Positions 1-26,000 of a stretch of DNA of 64,000 bases are shown here, piece by piece. The stretch lies in contig NC_085875.1 in assembly GCF_034702125.1 (NCBI RefSeq), forward strand, positions 16,847,506 through 16,911,505, written 5' to 3'. The translations under genes were made by a program, and so were the position numbers. The DNA comes from Engraulis encrasicolus. Taxonomy: Eukaryota; Chordata; Actinopteri; Clupeiformes; Engraulidae. The notes below the pieces were generated by a model. The model had not been told where the DNA came from and did not search any database. It saw only the letters and a program-made list of their open reading frames with translations. Every line of letters starts with the position of its first letter. The stretch's first letter is position 1.

Positions 1-19
1 TGTAAATTAACTCATAAAT

Positions 20-110
20 TGTTTGACTCTGATGAAGACGCACTGCGTCGAAACGTTAGTCATGCTTGCACCACATTAAAATCAGAAAAACGTATCCTGT
101 GTGCTCCAGT
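20..110 (+). repeat. Dispersed repeat with hammerhead-like core, copy 1
   Basis: CTGATGA at 29-35 is followed by a 5-bp hairpin (GACGC/GCGTC) and GAAAC at 50-54, then GTTA and GTC. The same layout recurs at about 20038, 33850 and 35920. The family is not recognised with certainty. No matching stem I can be drawn around this copy. Confidence 0.45.
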
Positions 111-349
111 CATCCTTGGCCCAGTCTCCTTTGAAGTGGACCTTCTTGCTCCAAACTGAATACAGTCCCAGACTGTGAGCACCAAGAAAGCTAGAGCGCA
201 AGTGACCTCCTTTCCTTTGTAAATTAACTCTCTTGTGTTTTGGTGCTTGCAGTGCATCTCCCTCAGAGCAGTTTTCTGGGAATGTTGACCCTTTACATTA
301 TAAAAACAGTACAATCAAAGTCATATAAAATACCCCCCACTCAATACAT

Positions 350-1107
350 CAGGGGTGGGGAACCTTTTTCATTCGAAGGGCCACTTCAAATTACTCCGAG
401 GGCCGTAAAAGTCCTCCGAGGGCCGGACTATGAACACAAACCAGGATTTCCCCCTGCACTTCAGGCCTATATTGAAGACAGCCACCTTTAAAACTTACCT
501 TACCCTCTATAGGTCCCTTGAATGTAACTTAATTGAATTGCAAATGTAATTTCTATGATTCTTTTACAAAATATGTCATATTTCATGTGAAGCTGCAAAA
601 CATTAAAATTGTCTCGGGGGCCTGATAAAACTGCCTTAAAGGAACAGACCACCCTTTTTTGATTTTCACATATTTGCAGTATATCCCAACAGTATTCATG
701 AATGTGCATATCATTTTCGTCTCAGTGTTTTCAGTACTTAGATTTATTGGATCAGAATTATTAGCATAGCTTAGCATAATCACTGGAAGTAACTGGTATC
801 TTTAGCATCAAGCCACAAGTGGTCACTGGATGGAATTAAATTGCCGTTTTACACTCTGGTGAATTTTACATTAATTTTAAAATGGTTTATAAGTACATTT
901 GATTGTGTTTTATTTTGTACCATAGACTTGCATTGCTATGCCTAATGTGGCTATACTGTTAAACGGGGCAATGCAAACACATAGACGAAAATTATATGCA
1001 CATTCATAAATAATGCTTGGAAATACTGCACATATGTGAAAATCAAAAAAGGGTGGTCTGTGGTCTGTTCCGCAAACGGCCCTCCAGACATAGGTTCCCC
1101 ACCCCTG
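350..1107. mobile_element. hAT-like MITE with a nested MITE
   Basis: Terminal inverted repeats CAGGGGTGGGGAACC and GGTTCCCCACCCCTG bound the element. The flanking octamers caatacat and ctatacgt agree at 6 of 8 bases, as expected of an old hAT target duplication. Inside, from a TTAA at 636, a second inverted-repeat unit (AAAGGAACAGACCACCC; mirrored near 1048-1070) appears to be a later insertion. Confidence 0.75.
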
Positions 1108-1250
1108 CTATACGTTATAAAAACAGTACAATCTGCATTCTACTTTCATATTCTACAGTTACAGTTTTGAAGCCTCAGTTTCACTGAAATCCGTCATTTA
1201 TCCATTTTCCCCACACCTCTCTGCTATCCCATCCCTCTTCTCGACAACAG

Positions 1251-14463
<13,213 letters not shown>

Positions 14464-14887
14464 CCGGTTCAGCTGTCGTGCCGAAAAGCGAGTCCCTGCC
14501 AGAACACGAGTCCCCTCATTGAAACCAATGACATTTTTTGAGAGAAAATTATACTGTTTTTTGCAGAATGAATTACATAATTTATGAACTAAACATATGC
14601 TTATGAAACATTACTCGTCCTCCACTTGATATGAGCTATTTGAATGAAACCGTAACATTTGTTATGACAATTTTTCGATTATTTTATGGAAATAATACTG
14701 AAATTGTAACCAGCTCTTGATAATACTTCCAGAAGGATGATTTATTGATAGGCTTTCCATCTTAAATTTTGTCTGCAAAAATGGGTAAAAAAAGATCTGA
14801 AAAATTGGTCATTGGTTTCCATTGGTTTCAATGAGGGCACTCGTGTTCTGGCAGGGACTTGCTTTTCGGCACGACACAGCTTAACCT
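14464..14887. mobile_element. MITE with about 70-bp inverted repeats
   Basis: The left end (gttcagctgtcgtgccgaaa) and the mirrored right end (near 14865-14887) pair over about 70 bases. The arms share agtccctgcc and ctcattgaaacc. Superfamily is not certain. Confidence 0.75.
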
Positions 14888-14927
14888 GGAGGTAGTGGTA
14901 AATCATCTAACAGGAGAGCCCCTGGAG

Positions 14928-15290
14928 TAGGGATGCACAATTAATCGAAAATAATCGAAGATCATGATAAAATCGTGAAATCGAAGTCGTGATTTAATCG
15001 TGGCAATAGTGACCTACCTTTGAGAGCGTCCTTGAAGCCAGAACATACTGACAGGCTGGTGTTTCTGGCCAGAAATCTGTCCACCCAAGTTTCATGCTAT
15101 TGCCTTTACATAATCATTACAATTTTATTTTGCTCATCCCGTATATAATTCATTCTGGGTTATATTTCATCTTGTTATAATTTTTTTCTTAAATCTGCAA
15201 AAAATCAATAATCGTGATTAATGATCGCGATTACGATTTTGACCAAAATAATCGTGATTATGATTTTTTTTCCATAATCGTGCAGCCCTA
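14928..15290. mobile_element. hAT-like MITE (TAGGGATGCACAATT)
   Basis: Ends are TAGGGATGCACAATTAATCG and ATCGTGCAGCCCTA. Target duplication ccctggag at 14920-14927 and 15291-15298 is perfect. The TAGGG ends are shared with the MITEs that split exd2. Confidence 0.93.
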
Positions 15291-15298
15291 CCCTGGAG

Positions 15299-15596
15299 TC
15301 CTCTTTTTCTTAACAGAACAGAATCCATGGACTATCTATTAGCATGTTTACCACTTGCTCAAGGTTAACTCAACCAGGTTTACCACTTAACCATGTTCTT
15401 GGAAATCCCCCCCATGGAGAGGGCAGGTCTGGCATCAACCAGCTCTGTCTTCTCCTGGCACGAGAAGGCATGGCATTCCAGGTGGCGTTGTGGGTCAGTG
15501 GCTCAAGCTACTGACGGAGATGACATGAAGAGACTGTTGTCTGTTGTCCGTTTGGGTTCGTTCGTGTTCTTAACTCTGATTTGTTTTGTTTTGTTT

Positions 15597-15687
<91 letters not shown>

Positions 15688-17099
15688 TCTGTGTGTGTGT
15701 GTGTGTGTGTGTGTGTTATCAAACCTGTGAAAATGTTTTTGTCCCCCCCATGATTTTTTATTTCGTTATTTTATTTCACTTCTCTACAGAACAGTTGAAT
15801 CTAAAAAGATTGAATAAAATGATGGTGGTAGAGTGTACTTGTCTCTGTATATGTCTCTCTCTTTGCGTGTGTGTGTGTGGGGGGGGGATTGCCTAAAATA
15901 ACTTAACAACTTACCAGTTATTGATGACCAGTCTCTCAAAATCTTATGCTTGATGTAAATAAATAGGTATTTATTTGGAGCTGATAGCATACCTTTCTCT
16001 CAGCTGATATTTTACACTTCAGTTAATCTTGAACATCTGTTATTTTGGTTAAATTAGTCATATAAATTCTACATGACTTGGGTAACTTCAAATATCTGAA
16101 CCAGAAAAAAACCATCATAACGGAGCAAATGTAGCCTATAACAGTTGATGGCGTAACTCTCTATAATTTTGTAAGGCTTTTATTTTGAAAGGGAGGGTCA
16201 ACCGGAAGAGCTTCTCAGTGAAATTTATGGGTGATCATGCATGCGTTTGCAGGTGAAACATCAAACAGTGGACTGTCGTTGTGAGCGGTAAGTTGTCATA
16301 TTGTTAGATTTAAACAATGGCCTTAAGCACATGGTTACACTCTCTATCGTAACATTTGTTCTCCGAGACAAAGAGGGATGTTGACTTGGCACATAGCTGA
16401 AGGAACAAGTTGTGCTGCAGTGTAATAAAGCTAGCCTCAGTAGGGTGCGAATGTTTGTGTTAACGTAGCTTGTGTTACTAAACAAAAATTGCCATTCGTT
16501 CTTTGAGGTAAATACATGAATGGTTAATGAACGCACTGTTGTCAGTGCACAGTCGATATAATGAATTTGTAGTCACTGTCCAATCTGCTCTCTGTAACAA
16601 AGTTACGCAGGCCAGTTCACTTCGAACTTGAAAACATTGTAGCCCATGTCACAGGCGTCATATGTTACATTGTCTCACCTCAATAAATAAATAGTTGTTA
16701 CAGAAGAGGCGTCACAAAACTGAAGCATTACATGACTGTTATTATACAAAGGCGTTTGAAAGCGCAAAAGATGTTTTTTAGGGAGATGCTTCGTGGATGT
16801 TGTGTCCGCACTGATCTTACACGCAAGTTTACATATTTTAGTTGGTTTTGTTGCAGGTGCATATCAAATAAAGTGAAGAGAGCGTGGACGTGCAAGTCCA
16901 CAGGCTACGCGCAGACATGCTTCTTATCTACTCATGCGTTCCTGGCCCGCATACGGGTGAAACAAACATCTGAAAGGGACTTGAGATTGGTTGAGGAGAG
17001 AGACGTTTTCCAAGACACGTCGAGTACAAAGTCTACCGTTCTGTGGATGCTTCAGTAACTCACTTTTTTCGAACTGCGAACCCTGTCGTCCACGTGAAA
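15299..17099 (+). other. Upstream region of exd2
   Basis: Contains a GT array at about 15599-15716. The rest is AT-rich with no coding exon. A T-rich acceptor (ttggttttgttgcag ending 16857) could start a leader segment running to the ATG at 17100, but the transcription start is not visible. Confidence 0.4.
15599..15716. repeat. (GT)n microsatellite
   Basis: GT dinucleotides interrupted twice by CTCT between numb and exd2. Confidence 0.95.
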
Positions 17100-20000
17100 A
17101 TGTCCCGACAGAGTTCCATGGTGGCCGCCATGGCCACCGTGTTTGGAGCCACGCTGGGAGGCCTGATCCTCTGGCGGACCTTCCTCACCCAGAGAAAAAA
17201 GCTCACACAGGGCCCATCTCCACCACCACTGGCCCTTTTGGCAACGCCACAAAAGCAACCGCTGCAAGATAGGGCGCCTAAGCAGCTATCACAGAGTGAG
17301 AAGCAACAACAACCAACACCACCACAACAGCAGCAGCTAAAAGAGCAAAAGCAAGAACCAGAGGAGCAGCATCATTCAGCAGCACAACCCCAAGAGTCGC
17401 CCCAAGTGGCGGTTCCGGGGACCCCAGAGCTGCTCTCTCCTCCTCCTTCTCTGGCCTCACCTCCTCCCGCATCGCTACCCTCTACAAAGTGTCTTCTGGG
17501 GGTGACGCCGGTGGTGGTGAGCTCAGCCGAGGAGTGGGACAGCCTGTGGCCCTCGCTGCAGCAGGACCTGGCCGTCTACCCCGTCCTGGGGCTGGACTGC
17601 GAATGGGTAAACATTTATAATAATATTGGCCATAGACCATATATTAGTCAAAGATTGTGGGGGAGACATTTGCAATAGGGGATGCTTGCGTCAGATACTG
17701 TACAAAGATGGGGCATCCACCTAAGATTGTACAATATGAATATAATCACTCTTATCTATGATGGGAAACAAAACTAGATGTTGCAACGGTCTCCCCTACG
17801 TTCTTCTCTTCAGTTCTCTGTGTCATTGTGTTCTAGGAGCTTGCAGAGGTGAGAAGTGACATCAGCCGAGCCTTTTAATTTTGCCTGTGCCTGATCCTGC
17901 ACAGCTTCTAGCTGACACATTTAACCTGTAAAATTGTTCTTGTGTTGCACGTGCCAACTAGCCAAGTTCAGCAGTAGAACATTAGTAAACCTCTCCCACG
18001 AGGCCTCATGCAGATGCGGTTAGGGTGTCAGACTTGTATCCCAAAGGTTGCCGGTTCGACTCCCGACCCGCCAGGTTGGTGGAGGGAGTTAATTAACCAG
18101 TGCTCTCCCTCATCCTCCTCCATGACCGAGGTACCCTGAGCATGGTACCATCCTGCCGCACTGCTTCCTTTTGGGGCACCATTGGGGGCTGCCTCCTTGC
18201 ACGGGTGAGGCATAAATGCAATTTCATTTTGTGCATTGTGCACGTGTGTGCTGTGGAGTGCTGTGACAATGGGAGTTTCCCAGTTGGGCTTTCGGCCACC
18301 GATGAGCTATCAGCCTTGGCATTTAGCTCACTGGTATGGTACCTGCGCCGGACTCTTGAGTAACTGAGAGGTTGCGGGTTCGACCCCGAGTGGTGGACTG
18401 CGCAGGATGACCTCGGAGCCAGTGTTGCCAGATTGGGCGGGTGCCCTCCCAATTGGGCTACTTGGGATGAGCGTCTGCGGGTAAAAACGGGAAAAATTGG
18501 CCATTTGGCTTTTTTTTTTTTTTTTTTCAGCCGTTTTGGGCCCATAGAAGTCAATGTAATTTGTTGATTTTGGGTGGAATTTATCGGATTTTTGCGTTTT
18601 TTGAGAAGCTTTTGGGCGGGATTTGGTCAGACACATTCTGGCAACGCTGCTCGGAACTGCTTTAGGCAAAGTTATCAGAGACCAAAAGCTACAGTATTCC
18701 TACTTCCCTTCAACCAATAGGACCACTGATTGATTTGGATGACTTGTGCAGTGTTTTTTTTTTTAATTGGTACCAAATTATTCTGGCTCGTGAAGAACGG
18801 ACAATGGGCAGGGCAGCTTGTTCAGACCAAAATTGATTGAAATTCAGTGCAGCTTCACTGGTAGTTGGCCACCTTTCAGATTGGTGTGCTCATTAAAATC
18901 ATCCAGTTCAGATGGTCAATTGTGGCATGGTTTATATTGCGTGATTAGAAGAACCTCCACCTCAGGAAAAAAATATTCCCCCACACACACACACACACAG
19001 GCCCGCAGTATCAATAAATAGTATAATCAATAAAGAATATAATAATATAACATCAAACTTCAAACATCTTACATAAAAATCTCTGCTGCACTTTAAATGG
19101 GATGGGGGGGCTGGGGGGGGTCAAGCACTGGTGTCACTTTTACCTCTTATTGCACTTTACTTGAAAACCTGCTGCTACTAAGTATTGTACCCCAAACACA
19201 ATTTCGTTGCCTTTTTGACAATGACAATCAATTCTTGAATCTCTTGAACTAAAATCTCCCCTTTCCTTTCCTCTTCACCCGCCTTCCTCAGGTGTCCATG
19301 AAGGGCAAGCCCTGCCCGGTCTCCCTGCTGCAGCTGGCCACCTACACGGGCCAGTGTGCCCTGATCCGACTGCACCTGCTGCTGCGGCCTGCTGCGGAGG
19401 AGGAGGAGGAGTCCTCCCTTCATACCCCGGGGTAGGGCTGGGCAATATGATGATATACAGGGAGCGATTTGTCGGAAAACCAGAAGGGGGAATATGTTTC
19501 AGATTGTAAGCAATATCAATGGAATTACATTGAACTGTGATAAAATCATGTAGAAAAAATAACAATATCAATCCCCCATCCCCCCCCCTACAAATCGCAC
19601 CCTGATGATATATATATATATATCGTTATCGTGATATAAAAGTGTATATCGTGACCTTTCTCCTATATCGTTTATATCATAGATAGTAATTTTATCAATT
19701 TTATACAATTGAATATCATTTAATTACATTTCATGTTGTCACAATACACACTATTAAGTTAATTTAACTGTAAAAATAAGAATAAAACACTGTTAACACT
19801 ACACACTAAGTTAATTTAAATGTAAAAATAAGAATAAAAAGATCCATTTTAAAGAAAGGTTGTTTTGCGACATGAAAAAATAAAGAGCAAATAAAGAGAA
19901 TAACTGAAAACGTATGTAATTGTGCTATATCGTGATATATATCGTTATCGTGATGTAAAGTAATCCATATTGTGAACAACGCGTTTCGCCTCAGGCTCAG

Positions 20001-23000
20001 TCATCAGGCTCGCTCAGGACTCAGGACTTGAGCGAGCCTGATGACGCACTGAGGCGAAACGTGTTGTTCGCTCTAATAAAACGAGCATAAAGTCAAGAAA
20101 GTGTGCGGTAGACTTCTTTCTTTTGAAGTATTGAACATTCCTGCATCTACCAGCACCTAGGAGCTGTGCATGGAACTTTGAACTGTTGAATAATCCATAA
20201 TTGTGATATTGTTTTTTTTCCATATCGCCCAGCCCTACCCCGGGGCCCCTGCCGCTGCCGCTGGCCCTGCCCTCCACACTGGCGGAGCTCCTGAGCGACC
20301 TGCACGTGCTGAAGGTGGGCGTGGGCTGCTACGAGGACGGCAAGCGCCTGGCGCATGACCATGGCTTGGTGCTGCGCCGCACCGTCGACCTGCGCTTCCT
20401 GGCCATGAGGCTCAGGTAGGACTAGGAGGAATATTACATTACATTACATTACCTTTCACTTAGCTGACGCTTTCATTTGTTCAAAGCGACTTACAACTAT
20501 TATTTTTCAGGATATTGGTTACAGTCCCTGGAGCAATGTGGGGTTAAGTGCCTTGCTCAAGGACACTTCAGCCATGGATGGAGGTGTAGGGAGAAGTCAG
20601 GGGGGATTCGAACCGGCAACCCCTAAATCGAAAGATCAACTCTCTAACCACTAGGCCACGGCTGCCCCATAGGGTCAAATAGGGGTCAAAGGTCATCACT
20701 CATCTCAAGAATTCAGTACAGTACACAGAGATGCTTGTTTATAGAATAGTGAAGGCATTGCCATAGGGTCCAATTCTGAAAATGGCAGCGAAATGTGTCG
20801 TACATTAGCCTGATAGGCCAGACTATTCACCACGGCCTGGTACTGTGCCGCACCATCGACCTGCGCTTCCTGGCCATGAGGCTCAGGTAAGACTAGGAGG
20901 AATAGGGGTCAAAGGTCATCACTGATCTCAAGAATTCATACAGTACACAGAGCAGGCTTGAACGAAATTCCGAATTGAATGAATTTGCATTCAAAGTAAT
21001 GCCATAATACGAACACTAGGTGGTGTCATTACCTTGAATTTCTTTGAATTTAAGCTACACCACCCATTGAGAGAACATAGAACACCACCACCTAGTGTTC
21101 ATATTATGGCATTACATTGAATTCAAATTCATCCCATTCAGAATTTCGTACAAGTCTGACACAGAGGTGTTTGTAAAATAGGGAAGGCATTGCCGTAGGG
21201 TTCCACTGTCAGAATGGCAGCGAAAATTGTCCATATATGGTCAGACATGGCTAATGTAAAATAAGCTTATTTCCAAAAATGGGACAGTATCGCTTTAAAT
21301 AAAAGCATAAAACCACAAAAAAAGCATATCCAAACTCATACAGAGTTGACGGTGCACTTTGACATTGACTACTCCTAGCTAGCAGCACCCAGACTACCCA
21401 TGGGGCTTGGATAATGGACTCTGAGAACATGTGTCTTGTGTTTTCTAGAGTAATGCCACCCTGAAACATGTTCACTGAGCTAGCAACCTCCATGTCCTGG
21501 TTTCATCTTCTCCCCATCTCTCTACATGGCTTCAAGAATGCAGAGCATATTTGCATGAAACATCAAAACTGCCTGTGATGCTGTTTTTAGTTGCTTCTGC
21601 ATGGAGGACTGGCACGATGCTGGTGTGTTTTGATCATTGATGGTCGGTGGTAGCTCAGGTGGTAGAGGAGCCGTTCGGCAACCCAAAGGTTGCAGGTTCG
21701 GGCCCCACTCGGCCTGACTCCATCGTTGTGTCCTTGAGCAAGATACTTAACCCCAAGTTGCTCCTGATGGCAGGGTGGTACCACCGGTGTGTGAATGTGA
21801 GTGTGAATGGGTGAATGTGAGGCATGTAAAGGGCTTTGAGTGCTCGAAGGAGTGGAAAGGCGCTATATAAATGCAGTCCATTTACCATTTACCATTTCAG
21901 TTGGATTTTGCTTCTCTTTTGTCTCTTATCTCAGCAGGCACGTGCCACTAACCAATGGCCTAAGCCTGAAGTCGCTGGCCTCAGACCTGCTCGACATCTC
22001 CCTGGACAAGTCCCTCCACCTGCGCTGCAGCGACTGGGAAGCCGAGGAGCTGAGCCCGGAGCAGGTAGTGCCCCTAGACAGCAGACAGGGGTTTAGTTAA
22101 GGGCAGGGCTGTACTGCCCTACAAAACAAGAACGCAGTAACTCAGATTCTGGCAAACTGAGAAAAAAGGCTTCAAAGTTTTCTATATGGCTTGACAACTG
22201 TGTTGTTGGTGAAGTGGTGGTGACACTTCCTGGTAATACTTTTTTTAGGATAGAAATTAAATGCACACAAAAAAACTGAAAAAACTACATTTATGTGTCT
22301 CTTTGCCACAAAAAAACGGAGTTACTCCGTTCTTGGCTGGTATTACTGCCACAAAATGGAGTTACTGCAGAAGTTACTGCGTTCTTGGCTAGTATTACTG
22401 TCTACTCCCAAACCATTCCCATTGGAAAGTGCAGCAGTAACTCACCGACTTACTGCGTTTTTGTTTTGCACAAAGTAACCTTTAATTCAACACCGCAGTA
22501 ACTTTTTTTTAGTCATTTTTGCACTTTCAAAATGATTTTTATCTAAAACGGGACGGTGTTGGACCACCATTTTTTGACACAAGACAAATGAGGTAGTTTA
22601 AAGCCCATTTCCGATCTAAATTTTTTTTGACCATTTTTGAGTTACTGCGTTCTTGTTTTGCACGGCAGTGTAGTCAAGTCCACCTTTGGACGGACTTGAC
22701 TTGTCCCAATCACGTGCCGATCAGTGAAAATGAATGGAAAAAAGATGAAAATACAATAAAATGACTGTTTGAAGGTAACCTATATACCATGCACGCAACT
22801 TTAAACTTGTATTTTATTGGATTAAAGCTCCACCTTAGAAACGCCTTTTTTGAGTCCAAAAGCGATATTTGGCAAGACCAACAGAGTCCAACAACTGCTA
22901 ACGAATCCAAATGCTTAGAAAAACGGACTTGACCCATATTCAAGTCTGAGTGCGGACTCGAGTACTACAGCCCTGGTTATTGGTCAGAAGTTTAGTAAGC

Positions 23001-26000
23001 AATGGGACTCTACTCCGTAGACGTTTGGCCAGCAGATGGGGTTTAGTTAGTACCAGCAGTTAAAACAGAGAATCGTATATGAGGGGGAGATAAAGCAGGC
23101 AAGTTCTTTTCCGGTATCCACTTTACGTCGGGTGAACGCCCCTTTAGGAGACCTTCGATTGGGAGACCTTCGGAGTCTTGAGGTTGAGAATAAATTGAGT
23201 CCCCTTAGCACTGTAGATGGCGGTAGCGCACGTCTTGTGCAAAAGACCACGAAAAGAGAAGAAGACTGAGGGACAACGCCCCCTTAGGAGACCGAATTTT
23301 GAGCACACGCTTTTGCATTGAGTGGGCGTGTTACGATTCCTCTTTAGAAATATCCAACCTCTTTGGTTAAAAGCTTGAGTGAGCAACTGGACTTCATACC
23401 AGAGATTTTGCTGGTGCTACAGTTGTTGGGTTTATAATGTTTAGGCAGTGAAGAAAACCGCACACCGATGAGCTCCCATTTAAGCCATTTTATTTATAAT
23501 GTTTAAAATTTTCTGATTCTAAAGCAAAAAAACATGTCGACATTACTCCAGCAAGGTGGCCAAATGAACCAAGTATCAAAGTATGATTGCTCATTACTAA
23601 TCCCCTTTGATAGCCTGGGCGAATAGCCGACTGTTGACTCCGCCAATCAGTCTGGCAAAAGCCATGAGGAATCCGTCTCCGTGTACGATGGGAGATGGTC
23701 TGATCTTACTCTATCATTTAAATTAATTGAAGTTCCAAACTCAAATTAAAACCCATATTGTGCTTTATTAACATGCCTGTTATAGCATCGTAAAAGCATA
23801 GAAATAACAAAACGAAAGTGTGAATATAGTTACCTTAACCAATCAGTAACGGAGCTCGCGGGTGAGCTCTACGTCACCACTCTCAACTGTTTGCTGATTG
23901 CCGAAACACTGAGAGAACCGAGCTCGAGGCTTTTGCCAGACGATGTGCGGAGCCAAAATCTTTGGGTGGAGTACAGAGGATGGCGTCGCCAGGCTACCCC
24001 TTTGAGGCACAGACAGGAAAGCAAGTGCTTGTTGGCCATGACATGACCCAAATCGTTCAGCTCAGTGCGTCAGATTTGGAAATGCATGGATTTTGAATGT
24101 CTCAATATACAGTACTTTGTGATTTCAAGTAAAATGCATCTGCTGTAGGGCCTACCGTGGCCTAACGGTAGGGCACTGGGTTATATTGCGCTGGCAACCC
24201 AGGTTCGATTCCAGGATTCCAGCCAGTGTCATTTGCCTATCGTTCCCGTCTCTCTCTAGAATGCATACTGCATCTCCATATCATATTGCAAATCATGATA
24301 CTTGTTCTGTTACTGTAGCTGTGATGTGCTGCAGTGAGCTTGTTGCGTACACACACAAATGACCTGAATGACCTTTCTGTTCTGTTCTGTAGGTGAGCTA
24401 TGCAGCACACGACGCCCAGGTGTCTGTGGTGCTCTTTTTCCACCTGCTGGCCTCCAGCTCCGGCTCCACCCCTACCACCCCCAGCCCAAGCGGCGCCCCA
24501 GACAGCCCTGTCGAGCCCAGCCCGTCCCCCAGCGAGGCGGGGAGTGCCTACTCCCAGCTGGCCTCTCGATGCCAGGGGCTCCTGGACGTGCCATTCCGGG
24601 GCCGCAGTACCACAGGGAGCCAGGAGGGGGAGCGCAAGAGGCAAAGCATCAGCAGTAGCTGCAATAGGCCGAAGCTGCTGCTCCCCAGCTGCATGGACAG
24701 CCCCGACAGCCCTGACCAGCGGATGACCGACCCACGCAAGAATAAAAGGAAACCGCTGGGTGCAGGCTACTCCGCTCGGTAAGTCTGGTAGGATTTTAAA
24801 AATATTAGTATTATTCCTAAAGGGGTTTTGTTATTTTGTAGATTTGTTCTAGGGCAGGGGTTCCCAACCTTTTCCAACTTGGGGCCCACTCAAAATTGTC
24901 ACAAATGTTCGGGGCCCACCTCTGACCCAATTACGAATAAAACTCAAATAAATCAACAGCAGCCCACACCAAAATGTGATTATAATTTTTAAAGAAAATT
25001 ATTTCAAGGCCCACTTGGAATACCTTCAGGGCCCACCAGTGGGCCCCGGCCCATAGGTTGAAAATCACTGTTCTAGAGAAAAAATTACGACACTATGATT
25101 CATGAATATGACTTTTAAGTTCTCTTGTACTGTAGCTTCGAAGCAGAGTTTTTGGGAGACGGATGAGATTATAGCAGGTGGAGGCCAGCGAAGCGCGTTT
25201 AGAGCAATAGATTCTCCACCCTTTAAACGTTGGTACATACAATGGTTTATTGTTCAGTATCTGGCCTGTAGACTTCTGTTCTCAATTGGAATAAGTCAGT
25301 GGGTCCAGATTGAGGATTAGTTCTACCAGGCACAGATGGTGTTGAGTATACTGTAGCTCCCGTATTGACAGACTTAGTGTTGGGGATGCAAACGATTAAT
25401 CGATTAATCAACTTTAATCGATCAATGCGTTACTCGATTAAAAACATTGATCACAATTAATCGTCAATTCACCTGACAAGAGACCCAGGTGAAATGGGCT
25501 TGTGAAGAGTGTGTGAAGAGGGGTGTGAATAGTGGGAATATTAAAATCACCTTTGGAAATAGAATTAATTTAAATGTGGTATTTTTTATCTCAATTTTTA
25601 ATTCAATTTTTTAGATTTAGGTTTTTTTTTTCTTTTTCTTTTTTTTTTTTTTTCGAGAAACATTGAGATTTCGGGGGGGAAACACCGCTTAGCCTTATCG
25701 ATCGACTTACAATTAATTGATATCAACTAATGATTAGTGAATTAATCGATAATTTGCATCCCTACTTGGTGTTTCTCCATTTACAGCAGGTCCCCCCTGT
25801 ATGACAATTGCTTTCTCCACGCCCCTGATGGACAGCCGCTGTGCACATGTGACCGCAAGAAGGCCCAGTGGTACATTGACAAAGGCATCGGAGGTATGTA
25901 TGTGCCATCCCTTTTTTGGCATGCTAGTCCTTCATGCTAAAAAAATATTCTGGTGTCAGTATGCACATATGGAGACGTAGATGTTCTGTTTATCCATGAA

